Shown: positions 22,496-35,213, numbered from the stretch's first letter. The stretch is DNA of 64,000 nucleotides from Sebastes aleutianus (GCA_916700875.1 CAKAKS010000032.1:18033629-18097628), one strand, 5' to 3'. The notes: generated from the sequence alone by a model not told the origin. A program made the numbers and translations.

Positions 22496-25484
22496 CCATT
22501 GAGGTTGGAAACATCCAGGGGATACCTGAACAAGACAGCAGCGTTTTAAAAAAGTTGTGTACAAAGCAACCCAAAATCAGAAAACAGATAAAAAATTGAA
22601 AAAACAAACAAACAAACACAATTAAGAATGGAGGCATTTAACATACAGTTTACAATGGTCTTGAATTCTGCCAGGAATAAGATTAAACATGTTGATGATA
22701 CATATGTACAGACAGTATATTCATTTCTTCAAAAGGACTTTTCTTGATGGGAATAGAAAAAAATGTTTGTAAAGAAAGTAGAATTTAAATTATTTTATTT
22801 AAAATCAATGCAAACCAATGTTCTCGCAAGTTCTTCTGGTTAGATGGCCAGTTGAATATGACTTGATGCCCTCGTAGACAGATAAAATGCTCACATTTCC
22901 AGCATTATACTGCACTATAACAAAGAGCTCTCTGCTTCTCTGCTCTCCAGTGACTAAAGATAACTGTTATTATGACTGAGTCAGACTGCGCACGTCCGGC
23001 AAGTGGGAAAGAAACAAGTGAGGCACAGTGAGAAAGTTTGGATTATAGATTGGGAGATAGCCGGGCAGAGATGCGTCTGAGGAAAGCAGATTTATTAATG
23101 GTTTTAGATTAGAATAATTCATATTTTAAATAGACAAAAAGGCATGAAAATGAGTGGCAGCGTTAAAGAAAGGAAAAAGATTTCAGGCAAATGAGTCAAT
23201 GAGGAAGGAAATATTACAGTTATAGTTTTACTGCAGCAGTTTATAGCTGTATAAACTGCTGCTGTAAAACCTCTGTAGTAAATACAATAAAACTACACTG
23301 ATTCTATTCTTAGTTTACATTATAAATGGATTACGTTATATCGTTACCACACAACTCTACACTGCTATGTTTGTTTAACTGTTTCCTTCTTTATCACATG
23401 TGTGTGTTCAGTTCAGATGCTCTCCGCGGCACGTGTATGTATGTACATTACCCAGACTGTTCCCACAGCCTGCCTGCCAACACCCAGTGCTGGTCACAGC
23501 TGCCAGGGCTGGGATTGGCCAAAATGTGGCTGTGCATCCTGATTCAAGATGCTGTTTTTTTCTTTCAACCACATTCCCAAAGGCTTGTTGCATGAAGAGG
23601 ACCTTTTCAGTGACAAAATCCCAGAAGTGATCTGGTCAATACATACAGATTCACTATTGAGGTTTTGTCCTCAACCAACAATTTTACTTTGAACACAGAA
23701 TCTACTGCAGTACCTACCTTTTTATTACAAGGAAGATTATGTTTTTATTACACGTGTGTGCATACAATCACATCACCAGTGTGCATTACCATTCGTTTAT
23801 CATGCCTGAGAGCGAGCAGACTGTCACACACACGTGCCACCGCTGAAACTCTGCCAACATCCAGGTGAGGCCCGGGAAACCCATTGATCCTCCGTTATCT
23901 CCATCTCCTCATACACCTGTACTTTACATATAAAGAGGGCTGTCTGTTGCAGACTCAAGGACGGTGAAAGGTGAGAAGATGGGTACTCAGATGGGCTTTT
24001 TAGCCTCCAGCTTCTGCTGATGCAAGTTATTCAGTGTTAAGTGAAGCATATTATCTTACATGGATGGATGGAAGAAAGTGGCGGAACAAGGACTCACATG
24101 AACAGCACATGTCCTTGCCAGCCTTCGTTGTTATGAAGGCAGAATGCCACACACCTGAGAAAAACACGTGAGATGCAAACCCACATCTGAGGTTGTCATA
24201 TAATACATCAAAATAAATAAGTGCACGTTTAGAGCACATTATGGGGACTCACCTCCCATCTGGGGACATAAATCTGGTCCCCACAAGATTGATCTTTGTT
24301 TAAAGACCAATGGTCAAAGTCTGTGTGTGCATGTGTGAGTTTGTGTGTATGACCTGCAGGATTGTGTAATGTATGGTTAATGTTATGCACACACTAGAAA
24401 GACCACCACAGACCACCTCTTAGATGTATCATGTTGTTAAAGTAAAGATAAAAGAGGACAATACATTTATGTGTTAGGTTTGATGATGCTGCAATAAAAC
24501 ACTACAGGTTATGTAATAAAACAATTTGTGCAAAGGCAACACCGAAAAGATTTATATCTAAAAATTATCAACTATTCCAAGTGTAAACAGCTTGCTGCAC
24601 TTCCATAATTGTCCACTAGAGAGCTTCAGATATCCACGTTCAGCTTGCCGCACCTTAGACCAGCAATTAAAAGTACTTGTAAAATTCACTGTTATTACTG
24701 AAAAGCTTCTTGAGCAATTTATTTGCAAAATCACAGCATTTTAGATCATAATGTGTTGGTAGAGAGTGATTAAATGTTCTATTAATTTCCCAATATGTCC
24801 TTTCAGTGTTATATAATGGGATGATGGCACTGACTTGACACATTGGGAAAGAAGGAAATAATTTGTGTTAAATTCAAATACACCCTTCCCATGAAAACTG
24901 ATCCACACTTGTGACACAAAAAGCTGAAGTAAAAAAGAGTAAAATGTGTCCTGTTCACACTTTATTCAAATGATGAATGGCGCCAAATTTGCATTAAAAT
25001 CCCTCTATTTTCCTTGGGCCTGTCTAGAGAAGGTTTCACACAACAGAACAACTGTGATGTTTGACAAATACAAATAGACAAAAAAAATGTCCACATGAGT
25101 CACTGGCACTGCTGATAAAGGGTGTACAGTATGCTGTATACCCTTGATAGCAGGATGTAGGCCTACAGTACAAGCAAAGGAAACTGTCAGTTTAAACATG
25201 CAGGGGGAAGACAAAATAATGCAGAATGATGCATGTCAGAGTTTGACACTATGTGTGCTTAACTTAAGTTTAAGACGTGTGCATGCAAACATGATTTTGT
25301 GACCTCACAACTATTTTGGAAGCCAATTGAGGTCCAATATGCAAACCTACACAAGTGAGATGTGCTAACATGATGAGAACTTTAACCTATTTTAAACTTT
25401 TAAAATTAGAAATATTTGCATAACTTAAAACATGTTTTGCAGAGGATCTTTAAAGAGTAATTTCATCGATAGGAATGTATGGGG
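22496..25484. other. Intergenic, nothing recognised except one hairpin
   Basis: No coding or repeat feature supported. A short near-perfect hairpin lies at 23,225-23,270. Confidence 0.6.
23225..23270. repeat. 21-bp near-perfect inverted repeat with 4-nt loop
   Basis: Left arm GTTTTACTGCAGCAGTTTAT plus A, loop GCTG, right arm its reverse complement with one mismatch. Too short for a typical microRNA precursor. Could be a DNA hairpin, a transposon end or a replication-slippage product. Confidence 0.8.
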
Positions 25485-26275
25485 TTCAGTGGTGGAATGT
25501 AGTACATTTAATCAAGTATTGTTCTTAAGTACAAATTCAACATACTTTACTTGAGTATTTCCATTAAATGCGATTTAACCCTTCTGAAAAAGCACATGTG
25601 AAATGCAGTCTTTCAAAGTGAAGTGAAAGAAGTGAAACAATTCTTATGCAATGCTGTGAATCACATGTGAAATTAACTGACTGACCGGACTAACTAACTA
25701 ACTAACTGACTAACTAACTAACTGACAGACTGACTGACTGACTGGTAACTAACTAACTTTGAACTACAAACTAACTAGTACATAACTAGAAAGTAACTAT
25801 GAACTAACAGGTAACTAACTGTTAACTTACTAATAACTATCATTTACATTTGTCTGACTTAAGCGTTAATTACTAGTTTCTTTCCAGATTACAACTTTTC
25901 ATACCATACAAGGATGAAGTGTTCCTTGATGGGTTGAGGAAACGTAAACTAAATAAACAAAAATTTAAAAACATTTTTGGATCAGCTGGAAAAAATGCAT
26001 TGTCTCAAGGTTTTTCACAGGAAAGAGATGCTACAAACACATGGTGATGTTATAGAATATGATGCAATGCTGTAAATTAAACTACCTAACAGTATATAAA
26101 GGAGTTAAAATTCGCAGGAGCCTAATATTAATCCAAAAACATCATATATAATAGTGAAGCACTGACAGGGACCATTTTACTGCACAATGAGTACTTTTAA
26201 TACAAAATGTTGCTGATAATACATACATACTTTCACTTGAGTAAGCTCTCTGAATACTTCTTCCACCACTGACGG
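25485..26275. mobile_element. hAT-like short element with internal (AACT)n expansion
   Basis: Left end CAGTGGTGGAATGTAGTACA; right end, read in reverse, CAGTGGTGGAAGAAGTATTC. These are terminal inverted repeats bearing the 'CAGTGGTGGAA' start. The interior at 25,690-25,830 is a degenerate ACTAACTAACTGACT array. No transposase. Confidence 0.6.
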
Positions 26276-26531
26276 GGTTGGGGCAAGTTGAAAAAGACAG
26301 ATTAATCCATTGTTAGTGTTGGTCTTTTAATGAGATTAGTTGACAGTAAGAAAAATATAAACAACGCCAGCTTTGTCCTTTAATATCGGACAACTTTTGC
26401 CATTTAACAACTGTCTTACATTTGAAGCAGTGTCTGTAATTGTGTTGCCAACTCCAGGATCACTGTTTAATGTCTAACAGTAAAGTTTACCACAAGGTTG
26501 TGACATTATTTAGTCCCGTACTTTAGTTAAC

Positions 26532-27500
26532 CTATACCACATCTTCATCTTTACTCCTCTTCTTTACCTGGAAGAAGAGAACAACCTGATTGACATTTGC
26601 CTTCCCCGTTCTAGTGATGAAGCAGTAAAGGAGAGGGTCAGCAAGGCAGTTGAGGCATGAGATAGCTATGCTGATCTTGTAAGGATAAAGGAGCCATGCA
26701 ACGTTCCTGCAGTCGTCCCATAATGTGCGGAGGAGCATCATGACGTGGATAGGTCCGAAGCAGAACAAAAGGCAGAGCAGAACTACTGTCAGCAACTTCG
26801 AAATCCGTTTACGCTCCTGTTCCTCTGTGGCCTGGTTGGATTTCACCGCCTCACAGATCCCCCAGGTGGAAAACACCAACAGGAGAAAGGGAATAATGAA
26901 ACCCAGGATGAAGCGTGCTACATTAACCCGAGCCAGGTTCTCTGACATCGGGAGGAAAATATCAAAGCACAGTGAAAACTTGTTGTATTCATGGTACGAG
27001 TCCTCCCAGGTGACGGTGGCGGCGTTGAAACAGACCACCAACACCCAAATGGCAACGCTGACCGCTGCTGCAGTGCCGACTTTCCTCAAGAAAGTGAACT
27101 TTAAAGGGTGAACCACTGCCAGGTAGCGGTCAACAGCGATGCAGCAGAGGAAAGCATCGCTGGTGTAAAAGTTAGTGAAGAGAGAGCAGACAGACAGCAC
27201 ACACACGTAGCCGCCGTGGACCCAAACTCCTTTCCAATGGAAGTCGAGCCACAGAGAGAGGCCGATGGTGAAGGTCAGGTCACTCAGGGCCAGATTGAAT
27301 AGATACACACCGAGCTCGTTCTTCTGTCTAATGTGCTGCCAGGACACGTAGAGGGAGAAGGCGTTGGACGGGATGGCAGTGATGATGATCGCCAGGTAGA
27401 AAAACAGAAATGACCTCCTCCTGGACGCGCTATCAACCGAGTAGCATTCTGAATGATTTGTGGCCAGGCTTAAGTTTTCCATCGCAGATGAGGCGTTCAT
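26532..27500 (-). CDS. gpr65: gpr65 (TDAG8/psychosine receptor), proton-sensing GPCR
   Basis: A 322-residue class A GPCR. The start is taken at the ATG at 27,500 (MNASSAMENL), 10 nt after a TTTGTTTCTCTACAAG splice acceptor; the longer frame beginning at 27,539 reads intron. Three N-glycosylation sites (N2, N9, N15) precede TM1 (about 31-53). The expected disulfide is C100-C178. DRY is at 124-126, TM7 has DPLLY at 288-292. The ECL2 stretch TWEDSYHEYNKFSLCFD and the ICL3 stretch NQATEEQERKRISKLL are diagnostic of GPR65. Mammalian GPR65 couples to Gs, is activated by extracellular protons and acts in lymphoid cells. Oddly, the two N-terminal histidines just before TM1 of human GPR65 are not evident here. 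Gene order next to kcnk10 matches human 14q31. Confidence 0.88.
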   Translation of the reverse strand: MNASSAMENLSLATNHSECYSVDSASRRRSFLFFYLAIIITAIPSNAFSLYVSWQHIRQKNELGVYLFNLALSDLTFTIGLSLWLDFHWKGVWVHGGYVCVLSVCSLFTNFYTSDAFLCCIAVDRYLAVVHPLKFTFLRKVGTAAAVSVAIWVLVVCFNAATVTWEDSYHEYNKFSLCFDIFLPMSENLARVNVARFILGFIIPFLLLVFSTWGICEAVKSNQATEEQERKRISKLLTVVLLCLLFCFGPIHVMMLLRTLWDDCRNVAWLLYPYKISIAISCLNCLADPLLYCFITRTGKANVNQVVLFFQVKKRSKDEDVV

Positions 27501-28104
27501 ATGCTCACACCTTGTAGAGAAACAAAGAAGGAATAACACAATGCATATGAATTCAGTTTATTCATCAGAGAGTACTATTCAGCAACAGCTAAATAATGTC
27601 TTCGGTGGTTATTTAGACTTAATGACAACAAACTTTTAACAGAAAGTCTATTATAAACTAGGGGTATGGTGTTTAAAATTCATGGGCGTTTGTAAGTCAG
27701 AGAGGATCTACTGAAAGATGCTATTGAGTTGCATCATGGGAAATGTAGGATTCAGTGTTTTTGGGGCTTGACCCATGCTTGAGACTAAAAAGTCAGGCTA
27801 TCTTAACCTCTGCTGCTTTGATTTTGACATTTAAAAAACACTGTCTCATGTGAGCCCCCCAACTTTATAGAGGTGACATAATAAATCACTGGAGTTAAAC
27901 CAACAAAATACCCCTCCGCTCACTCCTCCCCTTTTTCAAGACAACGGTAATGTGAGCCGCCGAGTAAAAAAACGTCAGAGGTCATCTTTACCATAATAAC
28001 ACTACTTTAGGAGCAACAGAAGTCAGACGGCGGCTGGCGTCACCACAGTTTTGCACTCTGTGGCTCACGTTACCGCAGTTTCACAAGCATGTCGCAAAAC
28101 TTTG

Positions 28105-28356
28105 CTGGCATCAGGTGACATAAAAACGCAAAAGGCCCTCTTTCCAGTGTTTGGTTTGTCCTGTAGAAACATGGTGGACTCTGTGTAGAGGACCTGCTCC
28201 CTATGTAGATATGAAGGGCTCATTCTAAGGTAAAGAAAACAATTCTTAATTTCAGGTGAATAATTAACTAATGAAAACATAGTTTTTTTATATTCCATTT
28301 CATTTTTAAATTCCATTTTTGCAAATATTTGCTGCGAAATGTTACCGTTCCTTTAA
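28105..28356. mobile_element. Partial TTAA-element of the 37.58-kb family
   Basis: Shares CCAGTGTTTGGTTTGTCC, GTAGAAACATGG, GAGGACCTGCTC and TATGTAGATAT blocks, in order, with the full copy at 37,579-37,938. It ends in CGTTCCTTTAA like it. The left end is missing. Confidence 0.7.
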
Positions 28357-30007
28357 TCACAAATTGCTTTACCTTTACTGTTGATTTTTTTTCAATCAAG
28401 TCTTGATTTGTTTCCAGCTTCCAGGAAACTTTTGGTTTTAATACATTTCAGTAAGTTTGGAAATTCATCTTGCCTGGTTGTAATTTAATCAGCTTTATTT
28501 CTTAAATGTTTTTATATATGTTACACTATTTGCTATTTTCAACTACTCAGAGTTTTCTGTCTAAAAACATTTCTCTTGTAGCTGGCTCTAAAATCTCTGA
28601 TGTTGCACTTTTTTTTGGAAGGAGGTCATTTCACAACACATCCTGCATCACCACATGACAAAAAACATGATGTAACAAAAGCAACTGTTGATCAGATGTT
28701 ATCTGTGATGGATAATCTAGCTAGTGCAACTTTCAAGTCAAAATAAAAACTGTTTACACCTTGTTGAAATGAACTAAAACCAATGGCCGACTAGAAGTTA
28801 GGACATCAATCTAAAAACATATGCTTTGGATTTAGAATGGGCCTATACACTAGTAATGGGCTACTTAATGGGCTAAAACATGAAAAACCTGTGGTATGAT
28901 CCTTTAAGTCTTCAAGTGTCAATCATAAACATACATTTAATCAGCAATTATATTATAAGAAAAACCATAAACTCAACATAACTCATATGAAGGTCTACTT
29001 ACTCTTTATTAAGATATGTTTCCGCTCCAAATTCTGTCCATAAAACTCATTATTATCAAAATGAAATCATTAAATCAGTTGCATTCAGTGGATTCATTCA
29101 GTTGTCTCGTCTTCCACTGCTTCAATCAGCCAGCTTAAAGAAACAGGAAGAGTCAGCAGCTGCCTCCTTGTCGTCCCTGACTACCGTATGTCATTTACTA
29201 GGTGACAGGCCATGACGGAACAAACTGCCGGTGTCAGAGGACCACACGGCAGATTTAATTTGGGTACTAAGTCTATATGAGGCTGCTTGGCTTTTTGTGT
29301 GGTGTGTCAATATAGACATGGACTCAGGTAAAGCTGAGGCTGATTACTCTGCCTGTTTGAATAATTGTTTCCATAGGGTACTTATGTTGTTATGGCTGAG
29401 CCTATACGTGCTCTTAATGGATAAGTGCATATATATTTTTAAGTATGCATGTCCATACATTGAAAGCATCATTTTATCAGTCCTTGTTCTGGGTAAAAAT
29501 TTATTTAAAAGTTCAGCCAAAGTTAATATGAAGCTTCAGCAAAGTTAGACAAATTAAATGGGAATCTTCCACCAAATGTCGTCTTTTAGTTACCATCCCT
29601 CTGCTGTAGCTCAGCAAACAAACACTGTCTGCAGAAGCACAAAGAGACCAATAACTCTTTCAATGTACATATAGACCTGTAAGTACTGCATTAAGAAAGA
29701 CTTGAAAAACTGTGAACCAATCCTTTAATGCAAAAATGAACCAGACAAAAACAATCCAATGGAGGCTATTTTAAATTTCTTCTGCTCAACTTAACTAATC
29801 AATTATCATAACAATTAAGAAATACATGTAAATGTGATCTTATTCACAGTTGACCATTGTCCATTACAGTGATAAAAGAGAGGATTTGTCCGTTAAAACA
29901 TCAACAAAAAGGCGTAGGTTTGGTTTCAGAAGTGGGGAGGCACAATAAAGTCAAATTAAATCATTTAAAAAAGAAAATGAAAAAATATGTATGCATATTT
30001 ATATAAA

Positions 30008-30019
<12 letters not shown>

Positions 30020-30068
<49 letters not shown>
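30020..30068. repeat. (TA)n(GA)n compound microsatellite
   Basis: A GT-to-TA-to-GA compound simple repeat, starting GTGTGTGT at about 30,009. Confidence 0.9.
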
Positions 30069-30614
30069 TGCATCAGTACCCTACCTTATACTTTCTGAAT
30101 ATACAGCTGATGATGTATACAGTATGTGCCTTTACTACAGCAACACTACAGCTCTGTGCTTTACTGTCTTATCTTTGACTGGTGTTTCAGTGGAAATAAC
30201 ACCCTTGCATCAACACAACATCGTCAGCAAAAAGGCATCAGTATATGAACACTTAGTTTCTTGGTATTACCTCTTAAAATACAGTCCCAAATAATAGTTT
30301 GTTTCCATTTGATTTGTACGGAAACCTTTCATCTGTTTTCCCTATAGGAGGCAAAGAAAAGTAACTTCTTAAAAAGCCTACAATTTTTTTTTTACTTGTT
30401 TCACAGACAAAAAAGGAACTTAGAAAGATTATCCTGACAAAAATTTTTTTCCCACCTATTCTTAAGTCATAAACACAGGAGAGAAAATAGTTTCGATCAG
30501 ACTTAGAAAATGGATCACCAGAAAAAAATTATTCTCGCTTGCCTTTCAGGGCTTCCGTAGATTTACAATTATGGGTTATAAATAATAATAACAATAAAAA
30601 AGATCATTCTGTTG

Positions 30615-31592
30615 TTAGGAAATTGACTGAATTCCACTGGAGCTCTCGGGCCATTTCCTCCTCACAAAAACTCCCCAACATTTATCCACAGCTTTCCTAA
30701 TCTCTCTCCGAGCGCTCTCACTGATTAAACAGTATATTATGGGATCCAGTACACTGTTTATGGTCGTTGTGGCAACTGTGACCAGGTACGGATCCCTGAG
30801 CCTCGTGGCCCAGATGCAGGCCCCGGGCTCCAGCGTGGCCCTGAGCAGCATGACAATCTGGTACGGCAAAAAGGCCACTATGTAGGTTAGAAGAAGGAGG
30901 AACAACAGCACTCCTACTTTCCTGCGCTCCTCTGTCAGGATGGAGGCGCTCTGTCGGAGTGACTGCATGATCTGCTGGAAACAAAAGGTCATGATGAAGA
31001 TGGGGAGCAAGAAACCCAGGGTGACTCGTGTGAGGGCGAGGTCGGCATCTTCTTGTGCCATGGGTATTCGCTCCTCACACAGGTCTCTTGAGGAGAAAGC
31101 TTGCAGCGCCTCCGTGTGGTCAAGCAAGATGATGTGGATGGAAATCTCCAAAGTCCAAACAGCAAGACTCACAAGTGCTGCTGTTCGCACCTCTCGGACC
31201 CAGTGGAAGTGGAGAGGGTAGACCACTGCTAGGTAGCGATCAACGGAGATGCAGCAGAGGAGGCCTGAGCCGACGTAAAAGCTGTTTTGCATGATCACAG
31301 CCACTACGCTGCAGAGACCACCCAGAGGCCTCTGCAGGGCCAGCTCAATCCACACAGGCAGAGAGATGGTGTAGAGCAGGTCAGAGATAGACAGGTTGAT
31401 GAGGTAGACCGCTATGTTGTTCCCATTCCTCATCAGCATCCAGGCTACATACAGAGACAGGCAGTTAGCCGGGAAGCCCACAATAAAAAAAAGAGAATAG
31501 ACCGCTGGATACATGTGCTTTTCTATTGAGGAGTCCACGGTGCACGATGTAGATGTTGTGGTGTTTGTCTGGTTGAGAGGTGCTGCGTCCAT
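30615..31592 (-). CDS. Proton-sensing-family GPCR, gpr65/gpr132-like (divergent)
   Basis: A 325-residue class A GPCR. The preferred start is the ATG at 31,592 (MDAAPLNQTNTTT), 22 nt after a CTATTTCCACATTCAG splice acceptor. The frame extends 45 codons further upstream to 31,727, but that part lies across the acceptor. The N-tail has NQT and NTT glycosylation sites; TM1 is about 29-51; DRY at 118-120; likely disulfide C94-C172; DPIIY at 283-287. The pattern IAVYLINLSISDLLYTISLP and CCISVDRYLAVVYPL places it in the GPR4/GPR65/GPR68/GPR132 group. A histidine (H26, EKHMYPAVY) aligns with the N-terminal proton-sensing histidine of GPR65. It is adjacent to and co-oriented with gpr65, about 3.1 kb upstream, suggesting an old tandem copy. 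GPR132 is an alternative assignment. Confidence 0.8.
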   Translation of the reverse strand: MDAAPLNQTNTTTSTSCTVDSSIEKHMYPAVYSLFFIVGFPANCLSLYVAWMLMRNGNNIAVYLINLSISDLLYTISLPVWIELALQRPLGGLCSVVAVIMQNSFYVGSGLLCCISVDRYLAVVYPLHFHWVREVRTAALVSLAVWTLEISIHIILLDHTEALQAFSSRDLCEERIPMAQEDADLALTRVTLGFLLPIFIMTFCFQQIMQSLRQSASILTEERRKVGVLLFLLLLTYIVAFLPYQIVMLLRATLEPGACIWATRLRDPYLVTVATTTINSVLDPIIYCLISESARREIRKAVDKCWGVFVRRKWPESSSGIQSIS

Positions 31593-31905
31593 CCTAACGT
31601 GATGGTGACCAAACCTGAATGTGGAAATAGAGAGCTCTGTCGAACCGAGATAAGGTCCGCAATGCAAATAATTCCTGGCGCTTTCCTTGTTGTCGACTGT
31701 CATTTCCGCAGCAATGAAAGTCAACACAGGGTGAACCCAAAATATCTGAACGTTTGTAGGATTAAATGGAAATCATATGTGTTGTCAGCTGTTCCACCAA
31801 AGAGAAATTCCCCCTCTAACCACCTCAGATGTTTTTTATTTAAATGATAAAAAGGGAAAATGATCCAATATTTCATAAAAAAGAAAACTAGAATGATTTA
31901 AAAAT
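31593..31905. other. 5' region of the divergent GPCR gene
   Basis: Holds the splice acceptor (AG at about 31,614 on the minus strand) and intron or promoter sequence, ending in AT-rich simple DNA at 31,900. Confidence 0.4.
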
Positions 31906-33340
31906 ATATATATATATATATATATAATGAATGAATGAATGAATGAAAGACTTTATTTCGAACATAAAAAAAATAAAAACAGATACAAAATAATAACAAA
32001 CAAAACAACAAACACAGTAATAGTGTCCGAAAAGGAGTAGGTAGAAGAAAAACTTATATTTCCCTACCCCTTTCTCACTTCTCCTCTAATAACTCATATA
32101 TCATAGAATGATAATATAATATAATACAATATAAAAACTATCCCAGATTTATTTACATCCCAAGTTGAATATATGAACAGCATCCCAAGTTTATTTACAA
32201 CCCACAAATCCATCCGGAGTTAAAAAGTATATAACCAACCTTCAACACAATTCTTTCTCAACCATATACCTCCCAAAAATATCTTTTTTGTATAGCTTTT
32301 TTAAATTGATTTATATTTGTGCTCCGCTTCAACCCATCACCTAACCCATTCCACAAATCCACCCCACAGACTGAAATACACAAACTCTTCCTGTTGTACG
32401 AACACAATGCTTTTTAAAATTAAATTTTCCTCTTAAATTATAACCCCCCCTCCCTATCACAAAACATTTTTTGAATATTGCCCGGAAGTGAATTATGTCT
32501 TGCTTTAAACATAATTGTTGCAGTTTTAAATTTGACCAAATCCATAAATTTCAATGCATGTGACTTTAAAAACAGTGTGTTCGTGTGTTCCCTATATCCC
32601 ACATTATTTACTATCCTGGTTGCTCTCTTTTGTAGTATGCATAATGGTTGTAAGTTGCTTTTATAAGTGTTACCCCAAACTTCTACACAGTAATTCAGAT
32701 ATGGTGATACAAGTGAAGAATACAGAATGTGCAGTGATTTATGGTCCAGTATGTGTCTTGTTTTCCCTAAAACGCTCTTTGCCAGCTTTGTTCTTACATT
32801 ATTTATCTGAGGTTTCCAGCAGATTTTGTGGTCCAGTATTACACCCAGAAATGTATTTACATATACTCTTTCAATATTCACATCATCTATTATCATTATT
32901 GTACTTGTATGTCTATTTTTTGGTTTCCAAATAACATAAATTTAGTTTTGTCCAAATTTAATGACAATTTTTTTCTGTCAAACCACCGTTGCAATTTTCT
33001 GATTTCTGTTGTGGCCACCTCCAAAAGCTGCTGCAGATTTTCCCCAGAACAAAAAATATTTGTGTCATCCGCAAATAAAACTAAATTCAGTGTCCTTGAT
33101 ACCCTACCTATGTCATTTATATACATAATAAACAGTTTTGGACCCAATACTGACCCCTGTGGGACCCCACAAGTAATACCTGAGCATGTTGATTTGTAGT
33201 CCCCTATTTGCACGTACTGCTGCCTGTTTCCTATATAACTTCTCAACCAGTTCAGCACTACCCCTCTTATACCATACCTTTCCATTTTATTGAATAATAA
33301 CAAACTTGTCATTTTTTTCTTCTTCATTCATATCCCATTA
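31905..33340 (-). mobile_element. Non-LTR retrotransposon (LINE), 5'-truncated, frameshifted
   Basis: On the minus strand from about 33,330 the frame reads …ITCGVPQGSVLGPKLFIMYI then ADDTNIF: the reverse transcriptase motifs PQGSVLGP and FADD, followed by NLDKTKFMLFG. A second frame (32,438-32,896), shifted relative to the first, continues with TFLGVILD, LVSPYLNYCVEVWG and LQKRATRIV, the RT thumb/C-terminal region. The 3' UTR ends in an (ATTC)n tail at 31,927-31,946. Jockey/CR1/Rex-type grouping is likely but the exact clade is not determined. The element is dead (truncated, frameshift near 32,896). Confidence 0.85.
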
Positions 33341-34205
33341 ATCATCTCATGACCCTTCAAATTTATTTTGTGACCTTTTGGGTCAGTTAATGCTATTTAT
33401 GCATCGATGCATCAGTATCACTCTCACAATCTAATGATATATGATAATATATCAGTCATGGGGGCAATTTTTCTGCACAAAGAGTACTTTTACTTTTGTT
33501 GCTTTTAGTGTATTTTGCTGATAATACCTCTGTACTTTTACTTGAAAAGGATTGAATGCAGGACTTTTACTTATAATAGAGTATTTTTACATGTTGGTAC
33601 TTTATATATTGGGCTTTCCAGGAACAGCATGCATTCGCATACCCTATCATTCCCTGCTATCAGTGCAAATGCAGTGCAGTGGAGGATTCTGTTAGTTCAG
33701 TTATGTTTCATTAAGATGACATTTGGCAAAGCATTGTGCTACTGAGGTACAGACAGCCTGCAGGAATAGAGATCTGGTTGTTGACATGCAGGAATAGAGA
33801 TCTGGTTGTTGACATTGCAACAATAATCTGAAGCAGGGAGGCCTCGTTAGTCTATTTTTAGTCTACAATTTAGGGACCATAGCTCACCAAATAAAGGCTT
33901 GTTGACGGTGCTGGAGTTGAATTCTGATGCTAAACTAAAAAAAAGGGAAAACATCCACCCACTCCATTCTGTGCAGCATACCCTATCATTCCTAAGAAAT
34001 CAATGATTCACAGATTAGGCAGTGTGGATGCTTTTCTTTAGAAGAATATTTGCATGTGGGTAACACTGAAGATCAGGAAGCAAATTGTTTTTTGACAGTT
34101 GTGTTAGTCTCTTGTGGTTTCTAACAGCACAATATACGGTGCACTGTAATACAGACATATTTCAACAAATACAGTTACAAGTAGAGGCATTGTAGATGTA
34201 AACAA
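33341..34205. other. Intergenic with a 28-bp exact tandem duplication
   Basis: 33,759-33,786 is repeated exactly at 33,787-33,814. 33,480-33,605 has partial similarity to the hAT-like family (TACTTTTACTTGAAAAGGAT). Nothing else recognised. Confidence 0.6.
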
Positions 34206-34305
34206 GCAGTGGTGGATGAAGTACCTGAAAGCCACACTTGTGTAAAAGTACAGATATCTAACCAGAAAATGACTTTAGTAGAAGTTAAAGTAGAATATTA
34301 CTTTA

Positions 34306-35213
34306 GTCCACGAGCCAGGGGGTTGGTCGTGCCACTTTGGAGGGACCATGTTTCATAGTGATTTTTTTAAAGGTCTATGTCCCTAGTGTTGGAAAACACA
34401 TGATAGCATTGCAGCAATGGTAGCTTTCTATTTGCTATCACTCCTTTTTTCATCCCTCCATCATTAAAACTTCTCCATATTTTTACGCAATTTTACACAT
34501 AGATCCAGTATAAAATAGGGAAACCAACACACAATATCATGAAGTCATATATCGTTGTAAAGCTTAGACTATAATCTATCCTTCAGTCACATTGTCATGA
34601 CACTGAGGTCAAGAGAATTTGACCTTTGACCTCTAATGCTGCAATGGGGCAAATTCTGAATGCAACTCCAAATGCCCTTATAACTAACTCCATCTTGATC
34701 GGATGTGCACATGGATAGTTCCAGCATAAAGAGCACAAAAAGAGCTTTAAATTGATATATTATATGACTAACAACAATAACAACATTTCTTATCAGAATA
34801 AACGTAATTTTGTGCAGTTTGTATTTGATAGAATTTTCTGAACCTTGCATTGGATTCTGTTATAGGGGCAGTTGTAAATGTCTTTCTTAGCAGCAGAAAC
34901 ACAAAATAATACAAAAACTCAAAAAACTGTACTAAGAAATGAATTCTCTATCCATTATTTGATGTTTTCTCACTCTTACCTCATTGTCAATATAAACATG
35001 TTCCAACTGATGAGGCCCTGACTCAGTGGCAATGGGTTATATTCCAGTTGATATGTGAAAATGATGTTCACTTTTTTATAAAGGCATGAAACTTGGTACA
35101 CTTGAACAGTTTGGAGCCCTAAACATTTTGAGACATGGAGCCATCGCAACAAAAATTACCATAACCAAATTAAGTATTTTGCATCATAGCTCCTGTGCCA
35201 AACATGTTACGGT
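34306..35213 (+). repeat. Large palindrome, left arm
   Basis: About 0.9 kb matching the reverse complement of 36,303-37,236 with scattered substitutions and small indels. The matching open frames on opposite strands (34,587-34,850 minus; 36,686-36,940 plus) differ at only a handful of residues over about 84. No domain recognised in them. Flanked on the left by a hAT-like family fragment (AGTGGTGGATGAAGTACC, 34,206). Confidence 0.9.

Larger units (their letters stand above)
27501..30614. other. Intergenic/5' region of gpr65 with repeats
   Basis: Includes a putative gpr65 5' UTR exon ending at about 29,003 on the minus strand (donor AAAGA|GTAAGTAG). It also holds a partial TTAA-element (28,105-28,356) and a (TA)n(GA)n microsatellite at 30,020-30,068. 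27,660-28,080 looks repeat-like (GC-mixed, no ORF) but has no second copy in this window. Confidence 0.5.

Noticed and set aside
23225..23270. MicroRNA precursor
   Set aside because: The whole stem-loop is only 46 nt with a 4-nt loop, too short for a standard animal precursor.
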